Notes under the pieces: generated by a model
What the model saw: only the letters and a program-made list of their open reading frames with translations
What the model was told of the DNA's origin: nothing
Database searches by the model: none
Part shown: positions 11,761 through 23,201 of the stretch, in pieces
Layout: the number at the start of each line of letters is the position of its first letter
How positions within the stretch are numbered: the first letter of the stretch is position 1
Translations under genes and position numbers: made by a program
Assembly (NCBI RefSeq): GCF_018991925.1
Contig: NW_024755055.1
Span: 298,520 to 362,519 of the forward strand
DNA from: Homarus americanus
Lineage: Eukaryota > Arthropoda > Malacostraca > Decapoda > Nephropidae
Direction: 5' to 3'
Length of the DNA stretch: 64,000 nucleotides

Positions 11761-14243
11761 TAGTTTTTGAGAGACTGTACATACAGGTCAAGTGACACAG
11801 TTTTTAAGTTCAGTTCCAACAATATCATCTTTATTTTCATATTGTGATTTTTGCCCATAAGCACAGCAGTGTCATGAACTGTACTGTGTTTGGTATAACA
11901 TTAGTCATTAACTTTACAAAGTGTTTGTCTCTATTTACAGGTACAGTATAGTGTAGGTACTCTATTTCTATATACACACTGCATACTCATATCAGTGAAG
12001 TTTGTTATTTAACCTCATCTTAATGACTGATATAACATTGATATTAATTTACACTGTGTTTGTTCATACACACACTTAGATGACAGTATGTTATTGTGGG
12101 CATTATTCTGTTTATGAAACCTTTGTTTGTTTGCTTGTTTTGATGTGCAAATTTCCTCTGCATAATTACTGCCCAATATTTGATGTTTTTGTTTGTCATT
12201 AATATACTAATGTATTGTATATTGAACTTCTGCTGAAGTGACCCAGAAAGAAAAGGTGCTTCCAGTTATAAAAACAAGAAAACTTTGTCCTAACAACTAT
12301 AGATAATTTTCTCACTTTCTTTTGGGCACAATCACAGATATATTGTGTGTCATTTAGTGTAATACTATTGCTATAGAAGTGAAGTTTATTTCAATCGTTA
12401 CAAATCATTCAACCCCCTCCCACCCTCTCCCCACTCTTGCAAGCCCTTTTCTTGCTACAGTGTTGTAGAACACGGTAGCCAGAATAAAATATGGCACAGA
12501 CTCTCCCTCATTCGATTATTTTTTTCTTCACCTCCTCCCGTAGCTGCCTCACATACATGGCCCCAAGTTATCCATCTTGTTAAGCTGTTTAAAAAGGATG
12601 CTCAAGATTACTCCTTTGAAATTGTAAGAATAAAGCATTACTGAAATTTTTTTATTTATAATTTGGTTTCTATTTTATTTCATTTTCTTTCTCTCCCAGT
12701 ACAGTAAGTGTTAATGCAACCTCTCAGGGTGCTCTCAGGAAGTATCAAAGGAAGATTTTGATATATTGATAAAAACAAACAAATATTTTTGGTGTTTGTG
12801 CCCAAAAGTAAGTGATATAAATACTCTTAACTTAATCATTACTGTATAAGCAATAATGTGTAGTGTAGAGGACCCATCTATGTGCTCAAAATATTTGTTT
12901 TTCTTTAGAATGTTATTCTTCATTGTACATTAATTTACAGTGAGAAGTAAGATCATTTTTATTGACCTTTGTTGATTATATTTAAACATATTACCATCAC
13001 AAGGGGTGAAATAACTGATAGCACATCAAATTTTGCAACACAAGATTAACCTAGTTTGATATTTGAAATTTATAGCCAATATTATGATCCAGTCATCATT
13101 GCATATAGGTACTGTACTGTACGAGATTTATCTATTTATTTGAAGATATTTTGCCCCTTGCTTTAAAATCCTCATCACATTCAAGATGTTTGATAGTTAT
13201 TATTTATTTTCTCACAGTTTCTTATTTATTTTAGACATCATTTATGGAGGACTTAATTACTCAGTGTCATAGCATAAAGATGATGGAGGTTGTGGACTGA
13301 AATGTATTAAGCCACACAAAATAATTTGTGTACATTTCAGTACTAGTTATACTTTTACCACATTAACTGTAAAAAAGTCTTAATTCTTTAATAAGTTTTT
13401 TCAGTTGTTATAGAAATCTTGTGACTGGTGCTCAATAACCCAAGTGTTGAGGCACCTAAAATAACAGCAGCTGTGAAAGTTGGAAGACTGAATTGTCTTG
13501 AATACACAAATCAGTTTAGAATCCTTGAATATTGTGATAACCATTCTTTTTATGTATATAATTAAGTACAAAATGTACTTCATTTTTCATTTTTGAACTG
13601 TAATGCTCCCTAACTAAGGACTCACTAATCCCTAGACCTGGACCCTAATCTGACCGACCTTTAACCTATTGTTATCTAACCTACCTGGAACACAACCTAA
13701 CTTAACCTTACCAAATTTGAAGTTTTAGTATAAAAATTCTGGTCTGGTTTCAGTTCTGGGAATTAATATTGCTCTCCAAGCCTTCCTCAAGTAAGTAAGA
13801 CTTTGGCGTGGTATATTTATTTGTATAAAATTTCAGTATTTTAGTAGAGATTAATTGTAAATGCCATTGGCTTGGTGTGGAATTAATGAGATGTTAATTG
13901 TATAGGAGCTTCACTAGTGTGTGTGTGTGAGAGGAATAGTCGACCATGGTGTAGCATTAGATTCAGCAAATAACAAAGTACTGTACTGATTTGCTGAACA
14001 TGCTATCCAGTATCTGATATTTTGATAGGTTAAATTATGTTACATGTAAGTGATTTATTGTGAAAAGGTTTTGATAATCTGCTTTTTTTATAACAAAAGA
14101 AAACATTAGATTTTGTTTAGAAAAATGGAACATCCACTTAATTCTCATGATCTACCTTTGTGTACTTATATATCTGTTATCTGTGACCAATACAGCAATA
14201 TTTATTTTAATGTTGGTTTGATAAACCTGCCTCCTGCCAGTAA
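11761..14243. other. AT-rich intergenic stretch, nothing gene-like recognised
   Basis: No supported gene or complete element was seen. Short CCTAACC-type motifs occur at about 13655-13705. Confidence 0.45.
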
Positions 14244-14992
14244 GATAAGAACATAAGAATGGAGGAAACTGCAGCGGGCCTATTAACCCATACTGGGCAG
14301 TCCCGTTTATACCCAACCCCTATTGCTCATATAAGCATCCAACCTATGTTTGAAGCTATCCAGCGTATTCAAGTTAATGATGATATATGGTAACGTGTTC
14401 CATTCATCCACTACTCTGTTTCCAAACCAGTGTTTACCTATTTCATGCCGAAATCTAAATTTGTCTAATTTAAAACCATTGTTACGAGTTCGCTCCTGGT
14501 TGGATAGTTTGAGTACCTTTGTAATGTCCCCTTTGTTTAACCCTGACTTCCATTTATACACCTCTATCATGTCGCCCCTCACTCTATGTCTCTCGAGGGA
14601 GTGCATATTAAGATGCTTTAACCTGTCTGTACCCAAGGTTCCTAATGCCTGGGATTAGTCTTGTCATTCTCCTCTGGATTCTTTCCAAGGAGTCTATATC
14701 CATTCTGTAATACGGTGACCAGAACTGAACTGCGTAATCCAGGTGAGGTCTCACAAGCTCTAGATATAATTTTAAGATGACCTCGCTAGTCTTGTAACTA
14801 ACGCTCCTTTGTATGAACCCAAGTACTTTACTAGCCTTGTTACGAGCAAAAACACATTGTTTGCTTGGCTTAAGATTCCTACTTATCATTACTCCTAAAT
14901 CTCTCTCGCAGTCGGATTCCACAATGGCATCCGTGTTCATCTGGTAACTGGGTTCCCTGTTTACATCTCTTTTACTGAGTACTGATAATGTA
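14244..14992 (-). mobile_element. LINE (non-LTR retrotransposon) 3' end, jockey/CR1-like
   Basis: The minus strand encodes the C-terminal part of a non-LTR reverse transcriptase in two frames. 14940-14608 reads ...CERDLGVMISRNLKPSKQC... and LYLELVRPHLDYAVQFWSPY. After a frameshift, 14636-14307 reads LKHLNMHSLERHRVRGDMIE and HWFGNRVVDEWNTLP, ending ...YMSNRGWV and a stop. These are well-known blocks of jockey/CR1-type ORF2 C-termini. The 3' untranslated end (CTGCAGTTTCCTCCATTCTT) recurs at 59270-59297. The copy is 5'-truncated and frameshifted; its other end abuts the MITE starting at 14993. Confidence 0.85.
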
Positions 14993-15982
14993 CAGTGGTC
15001 CCTCGGTTAACGAATTACCTCCCATTTAGGATCTTCAATTCGGTTAACGAAAAAAAATTTGATTAACGAAATCCTTACGAAAATCACGTTTTGTTGTGAG
15101 CAATAGCTGGTCAGCTGATGGCCCAGTCTGCCAATTCAGTAATCTGTTCTATGTTTAAATTCGTTTCCAATTGAGTAAATATCATTTAAGTTGAGCTTTT
15201 TAATATTTTTGAATGTTTTATATTGAAATTATTAGTCATTTTAACCTTAAATATTGATAATATATGTACAGTAGTACCTGTACAGGGAACTTAACATCAC
15301 AGTTTGTTGTTGTGAGAAATCAGCTGAGGGGCTACAGTACTCGGCCAATTCTATGTTTAAATTAGTTTCCAATGGAGTAAATAGCAATAAGTTGAGCTAT
15401 TTAATATTTTTGAATGTTTTATATTACAATTATTAGTCATTTTAACATTTATTTAACATATTGACAATACATGTATTATTTGGACATTTTATGAATTATC
15501 CCTTTACCTTCTCAGTCTGGCTTGTTTAATGACAGAAAGCAGCCATTTTGTTAGTGTCTTGAATATTTTTGCATTTTTCATTGAAATTATTGGTCATTCT
15601 GAACTTTAGTTAACATACTGATAATATATAGCATAGTGCAGTGTTGATTTAAAGAAAGTAATCTTGAATTACACCTAGTGAACTTAAAATTTATTGGTGA
15701 AATGAGGCATCAAGCATGGGTCCACTGAAAGGTGATTTCTCCTCCATCTCTACTTTCTTCTTTTCTTCCTTCTCCTCCACCCCCACTTCTAATTCCCATC
15801 ATCAACCAGGAACCTTCTACATACACACCTCAAAGTAAGTGTACTTAACTGCATTTTTTTTTTACTTAGTATGTACTTTTCTGTGAGCTGGAACCAATTA
15901 CCCAACATCCTATTGAAACAATGGATTCGGTTAACGAACGACCTTCTGGAACAAATTGTGTTCGTTAACCGATGGACCACTG
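14993..15982. mobile_element. Tigger/pogo-like MITE with internal duplications
   Basis: 990-bp element. Left end CAGTGGTCCCTCGGTTAACG, preceded by TA (14991-14992). The right end reads inward CAGTGGTCCATCGGTTAACG, but the flank after it is CA rather than TA, probably mutated. The interior holds repeated blocks (about 15146-15260, 15350-15460 and, more diverged, 15555-15630) sharing motifs such as TTTGAATGTTTTATATT and ATTATTAGTCATTTTAAC. No transposase is visible. Confidence 0.75.
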
Positions 15983-18492
15983 CAGTTTACCAAAGAAATT
16001 TATTTCTCAACCAATTTTATTTGATGTGGCTTAAAATTTTCCCATAATGGCTTTTATTGAATGTTTTAGTAACTGTAGTTTGTTTGAATTAAGGTGGGAA
16101 GCTGTGCAACCCGAGAATGACTGCCTCTGTTGAAGCCCCACGTGTTAATTTGTAGAGGAATATCTCGGGAAGGAGAGATAGAATCTAACACTTGAGTGAT
16201 CACTTATTACAGGTTTGGTACTTGGTGACTATTTAGTACATGTTTACTGCTTTCCTTTTAATTTTTATTTTATTTGGCAGGTAATTTCTTTGTAATGAAA
16301 AAAACAGTGGCTACACATCAAGCTACTAAAGCTTATAGTATGCTCAGTATTATGCCTCAGGCATACCTTTTTTATATGTAATAGTAAATGGTTTTATATA
16401 CTTGTTGTAGTGACCTTTTAGAACCTAGGGGTCTTCATAAGTGTCACTGCTTCAAGTTCAAATACTGTACTGTGCTTTATCTTTGCAAATTCGTCCTCTC
16501 ATACTTTTCCTTTAAATTACTGAGTGATTATTGCATGTTTTTCAATATGGCTTTTTTTATGATTGTTGACCCAACCACTCTTGAATTTGTTGTAATTTAA
16601 TTAATTATAAAAATAAAAGTCCTAACCTAGTGTCAGTCTTTGGTAAATCGTTTATAGGAAATATGTCCAGGACCCTAAACTTTTGACTGGAGTCCAAAAA
16701 TTCAAATTCTGGAAATCAAGTAAGCACTTCACACACACAGGTATCCCCCAGTTTACAATCTCCCTATCTACGATATTTCGCTTGAATGATGGTGATGTAT
16801 TAAGTCTATTCATCTATTTGCGATAAAAAAAAAATCTCATGAATGATAGTCACCATCCGGCCAATGCGGAATATGGAATGCATCTCTTGGTGCACTTGTC
16901 AGCTGTGGTCTACCCATGCGCTGCCATTTTACCACCCAGTGCACTGCAATTCCAAGCTTTGTCCCATGGTGTTTGGACATAGTCGTGACTGTGTAGTGCG
17001 ACTCTCTCTCTCTCTCTCTCATTGAGAGGACATCACTAAAGTTCACACTGTTCTTTGTTTTGGTGACTGTGGAGTGATTGTAGCTATATTTTTGTGACTA
17101 AATTGCTTTGAATCAGTTCTTGTGAGCAGTGTATGCTATTGTGGATTTCTCCCCTACAAACGCTGTTTGTCGCTGCCTAGCCGACCCCACCAATTCCCCA
17201 GTGTATGCCTCGTGGTCTGGGTCAACCAGCGCCGCCATACATCACGGAGCGGGGGTCAACTGCTAAGCCACGCCTACCCCCGCTATTTAAGACCTGACCT
17301 CGTGGTGACCTGTCTCTTTCTACCCACACCAACCAGCCAGCAACACCTCCTCCGCCGCTGCCTGGCGGCCCTCGCTCCTCCTCCGCCTGCCTGGCGAGCA
17401 TGGCGACCCACAAGCTGTCCTCCTCTGAGCATCCTCACCAACCAGCTCTCTCTACAACACGCTTGTAACCATGCTGCCTTCCCAGCACCAAGCTGCATTA
17501 TGAAAAGTTAAGGTCCCCATAAATCAGCAGCAGTCGTGAGGTACACAGTATTATTAACTACATCTCGCTGTGTTTTGGTAGTGATGGTTTGGTCGACAGC
17601 AATGCCATGTTGGCAAAAGATGGTGTGGTTTGGCACTCTGCTTCTGGGTTCTGAAGTACAGTACAACATTCGTCCTAGATACTGTAGTATGGCTCTAGGG
17701 TCCAGGCACTCACACACAGCGGTCCCTCACTCAGGAGTTACTGAATTTTCTGATGCTTTCTGGATTAAATTTCTGCAAATAAACTGCTTAGGAACTCAAG
17801 AATTAATATTAAAATGGTTCGTCAAATGGGTCTCAGTCTTTTTGAAACTCAGGTTAAATTAATGGTCCTGGTGGGCCTCAAATAAGACTTAATCATAATA
17901 GTTTGTTTAGGATGAGGCCTGATAGGCCATCTGACCTTCAACCATTACTGGCTATGAATATTAAGCTTTAAATAAATCCCGTCACCATCACGCCTAAACA
18001 CAAAGCACAATTTTAGCGGGACTTAAGAAGCAAACGATCACAAAAGCAAACTACTGAATGCACTTTTTTACACCAGCCCCACGAAATTCAGTTTCATACA
18101 CTTTAAGAATGTTATACTTGTATTAATATTCCTGAATAAAATATCAAAATCTAATACTAGATATTAAAATAATACTGTATGGAAATATTTTCTGCTAAAA
18201 GGAAAAGAAGAAAAAACTATTGGTTAACATACGGAACAATTATCAACGTGAATGTTAACTTCGGAAATCGTTCCCACATTAAAACAAAATTTTGATGCCT
18301 ACTGATATCCTCTTTAATTGTGAAAAAAAATGACAATTAAAAACCGAAAATGTATTATATAACCATTACAGTTCTTATTTCCAAAACTTTAACTACTGTT
18401 GTGTAGTGAATGAAGTGTAGTGTAGTGTAGTGTAATGAGTGAAGACATTCTCTCGCTGAATTAAGTAATAAACACGATAAATAGAAAATATC
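15983..18492. other. intergenic stretch with possible truncated repeat
   Basis: At 16740-16790 the sequence CAGGTATCCCCCAGTTTAC resembles a Tigger-type terminal repeat, but no matching right end was found. A GC-rich block at 17130-17520 holds a 129-codon open frame rich in Pro and Leu, without recognisable domains or splice context. It may be retroelement or promoter sequence. Confidence 0.3.
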
Positions 18493-18873
18493 TTACTGAC
18501 CAACATTCACATCCACGTCAACATCGACATTGGGGTTTGGGATGTTCACATTCACATCAACATCCACATTAGTCATCGGTTTGGAGTCTGGGATGTTCAC
18601 ATTCACATCAACATCCACATAGGCCATATCTTCGTCTTCATAGTCTTCACCAACAGTTACAGGTTCGCTTGTAGTATTCATCACCATCGCCTTTATCAAT
18701 GAATAAAATGAAACATATGGATTATAATGACAATGGGACGTGACAGTGAATACTGTATAACGAAAATGAGATACAGAATAAAATGACACTGGGTAGCCTA
18801 TGTAGCGGTAGGGACAAAAACTACCACTCACCTGGGAGACGGACAGAACACAGGCTAATGTCAACAGCTTCAT
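18493..18873 (-). CDS. small secreted acidic repeat peptide (VDVDVNVN repeats), two coding exons
   Basis: CDS is complement(18493-18690, 18832-18873), 79 residues. Exon 1 encodes a signal peptide, MKLLTLACVLSVSQ, ending at CAG|GTGAGT. The 141-bp intron ends tgataaag, and exon 2 resumes in phase 0 with AMVMNTTSEPVTVGEDYEDE. The mature part then has two copies of VDVDVNVNIP and a last VDVDVDVNVGQ. Valines alternate with Asp or Asn, so each repeat would form a beta-strand with one hydrophobic and one acidic face. There is one N-glycosylation sequon (NTT). A 5' non-coding exon and TATA box lie upstream. The stop TAA overlaps a possible donor (TCA|GTAAGA), so a further 3' exon is an alternative. 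Family not recognised; a role in immunity or mineral binding would be speculation. Confidence 0.65.
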   Translation of the reverse strand: MKLLTLACVLSVSQVSGSFCPYRYIGYPVSFYSVSHFRYTVFTVTSHCHYNPYVSFYSLIKAMVMNTTSEPVTVGEDYEDEDMAYVDVDVNVNIPDSKPMTNVDVDVNVNIPNPNVDVDVDVNVGQ

Positions 18874-18885
18874 CTTGGTGGAACT
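18832..18885 (-). other. exon 2 of the small secreted gene (12 nt 5' UTR plus signal peptide)
   Basis: Acceptor ctctccag ends at 18886. The exon is AGTTCCACCAAG followed by the ATG at 18873, with a purine at -3. Donor GTGAGT follows 18832. Confidence 0.6.
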
Positions 18886-19205
18886 CTGGAGAGAATTATC
18901 ACAATAGTTAACAGTTTGTTTGTCGTTATCTTACAGTAACATCTCATCTTATACTGCCTCTTGTTTTTAACTAGTAATGTCTCACAAGGTCTATTTTAAA
19001 CATTACTTCTGTCTTACATAATTTTATCACACTGTTTTACGTATAGCACACTGCACACTACTCAAATTAGAATCTATGCATAATTTATTAAGATTATTAA
19101 CCACCTACGATCTATGTTTTTATATACGTGAGTATTGCAGCAACATAGTATATTCAAGTAACTTCTAATTATAACAACACAAAGAAGGATAAGGTCTCAA
19201 CTTAC

Positions 19206-19232
19206 TCTCTTACGTTGTTGTATGAGATGTGT
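19206..19232 (-). other. probable 5' non-coding exon of the small secreted gene
   Basis: Lies about 30 bp downstream of the TATA box. A likely start TTCACAC is near 19232. The exon ends at A|GTAAGTTGAG (donor 19205-19204). Intron 1 would be 19205-18886 (320 bp). Confidence 0.5.
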
Positions 19233-19256
19233 GAATAGATATGTGGCAGACGGTCG

Positions 19257-19264
19257 TTTATATA
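19257..19264 (-). promoter_or_regulatory. TATA box of the small secreted gene
   Basis: TATATAAA on the minus strand, correctly spaced (about 30 bp) from a TCACAC start-site motif and followed by a strong splice donor. GGGGCTTTCT at 19276-19285, one base off a kappa-B decamer, lies just upstream; its function is only a guess. Confidence 0.55.
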
Positions 19265-19506
19265 CCGTAGTGGGTGGGGCTTTCTAGTGAGGCTCCTCCC
19301 ACACACACACACATAGGTTTCAATAACAGTATCGTCCCAACATTCAGCCCTTTATTACCAATGTATGTGGTCCCAGGTTTCCGCTCAGTAATATATAATG
19401 ACAAAATAAAATACCCGGAATTAGAGAAGAAATTTCATACTTAGACAAGTGTAATTACTAACGTTGCTACCAGCTTAAAGACCTTACCTATTAAAGAGCA
19501 GTAATA

Positions 19507-19508
<2 letters not shown>

Positions 19509-19587
<79 letters not shown>
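19509..19587. repeat. (AT)n microsatellite
   Basis: Uninterrupted AT dinucleotide run upstream of the small secreted gene. Confidence 0.95.
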
Positions 19588-19591
<4 letters not shown>

Positions 19592-22357
19592 TTAACGTTA
19601 ACGGAAAGGTCCTAAATTATACCCCTTCCTAAATTATATTCGGGTAGATTCACGGTACTCCCAGATAATACCCGATGTAGTTTCTGGAATCTACATTTTA
19701 CTCTTGGAATCTACCTCCTATTATATAATACGTCAGTGTACAAATATCCAGTCCAATTCTGTCTGGAAAATCCTATTATTTTATCTACTGTACACCCTTG
19801 TCAATTAATATACAAATGTAAACATGATGGAATTGTACTCATAAATATCCTGTACATGAGTTTAATATAATGTGTTTTTTGCTCTGCAGGCATTATTACA
19901 TATAAAAGCAACGATATATAATTTATTTAACTTTGCTCCGATATTATTGATGACTAAGTCTGAACAGCGGGGACAGAGTTAAACTGGTCAGTGAGATAGG
20001 GAGCGAAGAAACTAAAATCAATCGCACTAAAAAATTAAGGAAACACTTGTAAGAAAATGTAAAAATATCATTACTGGGCCCTGATACTTAAACAAGCCTT
20101 ATACCTGCACACTAATGTGCTGCACTACCTACAGTAGGCACTATAGGCCCAGGGAGGTAAGGATAAGATTTCACCCTGGAGTAGAATCCAAAAACTACCT
20201 GGGGTAAATTCTGTAGGCCCGAGAGTCTGCCCGGAAAGGAGTAGATTTTCAGACTCTACACTGGGTTTGGCGAGGTAATTATAGGCTATGTTAGGGATGG
20301 TTTGTGAAAAGTTTACAACTTTTATATATTTTTTTACCTGAATTTGCCTTCGAAGAAAATGTTAGAGCCACACATGTGGTGGTAACACCTGCATGTGATG
20401 TGTGTGGCAGGTGACTTTTGGTAGCCTCAATACCTGTGGGTGAGGTGCCGAGTTGAACACCTGTTGTGGACGACCGTAACAAGGCGCTGCTGACAAGACA
20501 CGAACATCTCAGTGACGCATCAATGTCCTTAGCGTTGTAGAGGGCGGCACAAGACCCATACACCTTAACCTTGTGAGGCTACAATAAACTTGTGTCACTG
20601 AATGGTGCTGAAGGGACAGCTGGTTTCAGGCTGCTGCAAATCTTTTCTGTTTTTGTTTTGTTTCATTTCCCCATATTTTTGTATACCTTCTCTTGTAGTG
20701 TCCTAGCCACCTGTTCTTCCAAGAAACTACCACTTTTGTTGGCTCAGAATATATATTTTATTGGCAAAAATTTTCTTTTCTCTTATTAGTATGTGGCATC
20801 TCTTTGTGGGTTATGTACAGGTATGTGTGATTGGTTTACATATGCTTCCCATTAGGCTATATCGAATGTAACATGATTTAACGGCAAAGAAATTAGTGTG
20901 TAAATAGAACTCGTGCTGCAGATTTAAGTCTTTAGATTATTATGACAAAATAATTGTGGAAAAGATACATTTAATTTTTAAACACTTGTGTGTATACACA
21001 GTAAAAAATTATTGCTCAGGGGGGGGGGGGTCAGCTGACTTCCGTAATGCTCTATACATAACCTGATGAGCTGGGAGGGTTGGTATGCGTGCCTGTATGG
21101 CAAAGGTTTCTACCTACCTCTGGTAGGGCCATATTAGTTACGTCCCACAGGACCGGCATTATATCATCAGCACCATTACATTAATTGCCTTACAAGGCAT
21201 ATTCCACTATCCCTCGTCCGTGGTGTCATATTATTTGGCACATAATCCGTGCGGTACTTTTTTTTACTGTGTACACACGTTTGAAAAAGGATACAAACGT
21301 ACTGTATATTTTAAATATGGCTAATGTTAGAGAAACGACCACAAACTGGGCCGCTATTTCTTCTTATACAACTAAAATTACGTAGCCTAACGAAATGACC
21401 TCAGAGTAATTTTGCTTGGGCAATCACAGATCTGATTCGAATCACCTGAAAAGTAAATGGATTTATAGTCTATGGTGTATATTTGGCGGTCTTGGAGACA
21501 GACTATATGTAAAAACAGTATCGAATAATGAATAATCCGCATTGTCGCGATAACAAATAAAAATACCTGGAAGGCAACGGTTGTCATTTGTCACCAGAGG
21601 CAATTTTTTTCACCCAAAATTGATCTGGGAAAATGATAAAAAAGCTTTTCGCTTGACTGGCTGAAGCTCTTTTTTTACGGGGATTAGCCCACCCGGGCAC
21701 ACGTCACTGACCCACATCGGGCCTGGGAGACGAAAATGTAATAATATTAATAATAATGATAGTAATTATAATAACAAAGAACCATAAAGATATACAAAAA
21801 TGAAAAAAAAATCGAGTGAGAAACAATATAAGTATGTTGTGCCAAGGGTAAGAGAAACAATTGAGACCTGCAACTGTGTGCAAATGAGGCACAAAGTCAG
21901 TTCAGCAACCTGGGACTTTAATTTTTAATTGTTTGGTTGGGCTCCAACCTAAACCAATGAAGCTCAATCTGATTTATATCTTATAACGTCTTATAGATGA
22001 TATGAATGTATTTTTTTGTTTTATAATATTTATTGATATATAAAGATATTGTGTGGCATACTTGTTTTGGTTATGAAATAATTATAGCGTGGCAACATTG
22101 GGTAGGAGGGCTCGTGTTCCCTGTCCACAAAGTCAGCCATTTTGCTCATGCGTGGGGACTCGCGAATTTGAATTTCTTTTACGTTTTTCTTTCGTGCACC
22201 ACTTCCAACACCAAAAGCTTACAAACAAGTGAGTTTTACTATAAGGTCTACCTCTTTTATGTGTTTTAGATTTCATGTAACTGACGTAATAAGTTAAATA
22301 CAGATTGTCGACGGCATCTAGGGACTTGGATGACGACTGACTAACAGATTAGTGGTA
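19588..22357. other. intergenic stretch, no gene supported
   Basis: A 90-codon minus frame at 20291-20563 and several shorter frames lack motifs and splice context. There is a 12-base G run near 21020. Confidence 0.4.
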
Positions 22358-22716
22358 TTTTTTTGTTTGTTATTGGGCACTCCCCTACATCCTTGTGTAA
22401 GGTGAAGCGCAGAAGCGTTTACAGCGCCCAACAGGGAAGCATGCTAAGTTCATGCTTGCCTTTATGTCTCATGAGTTAAGGGCATAGAAGCCTGAAGAGT
22501 CAATTGGTTTTATGTCATCAAGTTATTGGAAGCTCCAACATTGTCCCTGAATACGAATTCGCAACTTACACCAGGTACCTACTTTACTGCTAGGTGAACA
22601 GGGACTAATGGGGGTTAGGAAGTATGTCCAAACAACTTCCACTGGCCCGGGAATCGAACCCGTGACATCTCGCTTGCGAAGGCAAGAGCGTTACCACTCT
22701 ACCACCAGCACCCCCG
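22358..22716 (-). mobile_element. tRNA-derived SINE
   Basis: The minus-strand head (about 22715-22640) is tRNA-like. It has a box A at 22704-22692 (TGGTAGAGTGGTA) and a box B at 22661-22651 (GGGTTCGATTC). The anticodon arm does not fold properly, so it is not a functional tRNA gene. The body includes CCTGTTCACCTAGCAGTAAA. The element ends in an A-rich tail read as T at 22358-22372. Its 3' half (22370-22500) recurs at 45205-45320 without the tRNA head. Confidence 0.75.
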
Positions 22717-23142
22717 TTTATTGGTAATGAAACGTATTCAATGAAGTTGTTGAATAAATTAATATATAATGTCAAATGCAGACAAACCTATTTATTTTTA
22801 TTTTTTAAAGTTCATCGGGTAACTGAACGTCAGGAGTAAATTTTTCTCTCACCCGAGTTTCCTTTGCTGCCATAATTATAACCAAAATATTTATCTTTTT
22901 ATACATGAAGATTTTCGGTTACAATTAATTTAAGTTGCGGATATATTGACGACCGACCAACACAAATGACTTAAGGTGGGAAAATTTTATATTCATCTTC
23001 GCCATTTTATGATATTAGTTTGACTCCTGTTTATTTAATGTGCGTATACATAATGAAAATTAGGTAGGGGAATTAAGGGAAAAATGTGCGATAACCGGTG
23101 CTCAAACAAAACATCTCTATATATTTAAGCTTTTGTAGGTTA

Positions 23143-23201
<59 letters not shown>

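Noticed and set aside
11433..11795. 120-codon + strand frame as a gene
   Set aside because: Its second half is the dispersed repeat that recurs at 27.8 and 54.6 kb. No motifs or splice sites.
17122..17511. 129-codon + strand frame
   Set aside because: GC-rich, Pro/Leu-rich low-complexity translation with no domain and overlapping open minus frames; probably compositional.
20291..20563. 90-codon minus strand frame
   Set aside because: No signal peptide, motif or flanking splice sites were found.
22640..22716. Functional tRNA gene on the minus strand
   Set aside because: Boxes A and B are present but the anticodon arm does not form a 5-bp stem with a 7-base loop, and a SINE body plus A-rich tail follow.
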